Source of the DNA: Cheiracanthium punctorium | Taxonomy: Eukaryota; Arthropoda; Arachnida; Araneae; Cheiracanthiidae | NCBI GenBank assembly: GCA_038373885.1 | Contig: JAWZYV010000080.1 | Location: 62,001-126,000 of the forward strand | Length of the DNA stretch: 64,000 nucleotides | Reading direction: 5' to 3' | Part shown: one piece after another, positions 41,101 to 44,100 of the stretch | Layout of the letters: each line of letters starts with the position of its first letter | Position numbering within the stretch: position 1 is the first letter of the stretch | Made by a program: the position numbers and the translations under genes | Notes under the pieces: generated by a model | What the model was told of the DNA's origin: nothing | Database searches by the model: none | What the model saw: only the letters and a program-made list of their open reading frames with translations

Positions 41101-44100
41101 AATCATACCAAGATCAAAATCATCTTTCAAATTTGCGATTCTAAATAACTTATAATCTCCAAATTTCAGTAGCGAATGCCAAAATATTCTGCATCTGTAA
41201 GAAATCAAATTTTTAAAACAACATTTTAATGGGGGGTTAAGAATAGTCATTTTCCTTGAACTTCAATAGCAAACACAAAAACATCCATTCTGTAGGGGAT
41301 CAAATACTGAATGTTTTTTATTTTCCTTTTGTTGAACACCTTTTGTCACTTTTTGAACATGTACCATGTAAGGAAAGTATTGTAATCATGAAAAAATTCA
41401 ACTGAGATTTTGCTGTATTTATACATTTTGAGGTCTGAATTCATTCATGTTATTTTTACGAGATGTGTGTGTGTGCATGTGAGTGAACACGATAGCTCCA
41501 AAACGGGACATTCAATTGAGATTAAATTGGGTATATATGTTATAAACCACCATCGTAAGACCGGTATTGATTTTGATGTGTATAGGACTTACAGTTTTTC
41601 TACAGGGCTACGAAAAAGATTTCTTTTACATTATGGCATACGGGGAGAAATTTTTAAAAGTGTGCTAGCATTTATTTAAATGCTTGGTAACAGAAAGTAC
41701 CCATTAGCAGATAATGAAGCTCATGAAGGAAACAGTAGAATAGTGAGCAACCATTTGAGAAAGCCCGCAGCTGCTGTAATTAAGAAAAATTTCTGCAGGA
41801 ATTTGTTCAACATGTTATGGCTGTATGCAGTTATTTTGATAAGCATTTCGTAAATGGAACTGTCACGAACTATGCCTTTTAGTACATTTTGCAATGTAAG
41901 TACTTGGCATTGCCAGCTTCGGTGTTTTTGATGGCACATAAAAGTAGTAGCAGTCCTAAGCTAAATAAATTTAATGACAAATACTATCAAAATAAAGAAG
42001 CATGATTTTTGTTGAAACAGTGAACTATTCACTAAATCAGTGGTTCCTGACCAGGCATTCGCAGGGTACAAGAGAAAAACAGGCAAAGAGGAAGTCATCA
42101 TGCATGTTTAAAGAACTCATTGATTCATATTTTTCATCCAAAACATATTTACTTTTGCTTAAAGTTTATTCAAACTTTACCGATAATATTATTTTGTAGA
42201 AAAGGGGCGACATCATAAGTTATCCTTTGTTTGGGGGGGAGTGCATAATGTTAAAAGGTTGGGAACCACTGCATTAAATCATTTCAAAACTAGTACATGT
42301 AATTTTCTCACCTTCCCAAAATCTGTGCAGTCAAACAGCATTGAAGGCTCAAACAAATCTGAAGGTGATATATCAAACACATTCTGGCAGGTCTGAAGAA
42401 AGGTACGAATATTTTTCAAACAAAGAAACTGAAAAGACAAAAAGCAGTATTATTAAGTTTAATACTAAATATATCTACATTTGTGTAAAATAAATCAATT
42501 GAAACAATATGCAGATATTTAAATATTAGAAAATCTATCAATCACATGTTGTTAATATAAATTTTGTGTACAATCCCTTAGCTCTTTCAACCGACCAGAA
42601 TTGAATTTTTTTTAATAAAACTTGCAATTATTTGAATAAACAAACTAAAATACATCACTTATGCAGGGTTGTTGTGATTTTGACCAAACCCGAAAAAACC
42701 CGGGTGGGTTTTTTCAAAAAAGTCCACTTGAAAAAACCCAACTGGGTTTTTTCAAAATTTCAACTTTAATTACATAGATAATACATCGCTTAATATCAGT
42801 ATACCACTTGTAAAGTTTATAAACAGCTCATTATCTCCCCCCACACCACCACTACCACAGGAAAAAGAAAAATTAGACTTCACATAGGCATAAAAACTTT
42901 CTAGAGAAAACTTTTATGGATATCTGTATTAAAATGAATAAGGATTTTTTAACCATAAAAAATCCTTAGTTTAAAAACTTCTAATTAATATTAGTATATC
43001 AAATTCAATTCGTATATAATATTAGTATAATCAAAATAATAATCAAAATCAATTAGTATATAATATTAGTATATAATTAGTATATCACTGTTAAAATTAC
43101 TAATAGTCAATTTATCTAAGAGGCTTGTTATTGTTATTGATTTATACGTTTTTCCATGTATGATTAATATAATTGTCATCAGTTATTACTATTAATTAAA
43201 CCATTTTTTATTTATGATTGATTTTTGTAATCAATTAATTGCTTTAAGTTGTACTTAGAATTAAGCAATTTTTTTTTTCAAATATTCTGAAACCCCATCC
43301 TTGCCTCTGAAAAAAACCCTGATAAAACCTAAAAAACCCAGATAAATTCCGATAAACCCTGAAAAAAACCCAGTGGGTTGGCTTTTTTTTTTTTTAAACC
43401 TAGGTTATTTAACAACCCTGCTACCACAGCCAATGATTATATATCAATTATCTAAACAGTTACCCAACTGCAAGATCCACCCATAACCTCGATATCCTTT
43501 GTTTTGAGCAGAGGTAGGGACAGATCTTCTAATGGTCTCATGTTTGTCTTCACACACTAGATGACTTGATAGCTCAACTGCATTACATAAAAAGGTGCTT
43601 ATTTTGAAAAGGGTACTTACGTATTATCCTGGCAGTCATTCCCGACAAACTATTTTTTCGTCAAATATGCTGGCAAACAGTTGCCAATCGCATTCCAAAC
43701 TGTCAATAATTTTATGTGTCCGGCATTTATCTTGGCGAAGAATCGCTCATCTTGGTGGACCGCTAGGATAATACGTAAGTACCTTGAAAAGCAGTATGGG
43801 ACTATATTCCGTATACGGTGCCTTGTTTACATGTCAATGGTTTGTTTACAAATCATTGGCGAACAATCTGACGCGAGAGTGAGCGATGCACCGCCAACTG
43901 CCAGTGGTAGTTGTGACTGGCAACCATAAAGAATACGTGTTTCGTCAGGTTTGGGAATTTGAAATTGTTTGCGTTATTGATGGAAGGGAATGAAATGTGT
44001 TATGTTAATATAAGAAAAGAATTTGTGGGTGTTTGTTAGAAATATAGTACGTTATAAGCCGGTGGGTGTTGGGGACATTTCTGAGCGGTTATTTACCAAA

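Noticed and set aside
43681..43929. 82-codon frame in Vav intron 1
   Set aside because: No domain, no splice context, on the strand opposite to Vav.
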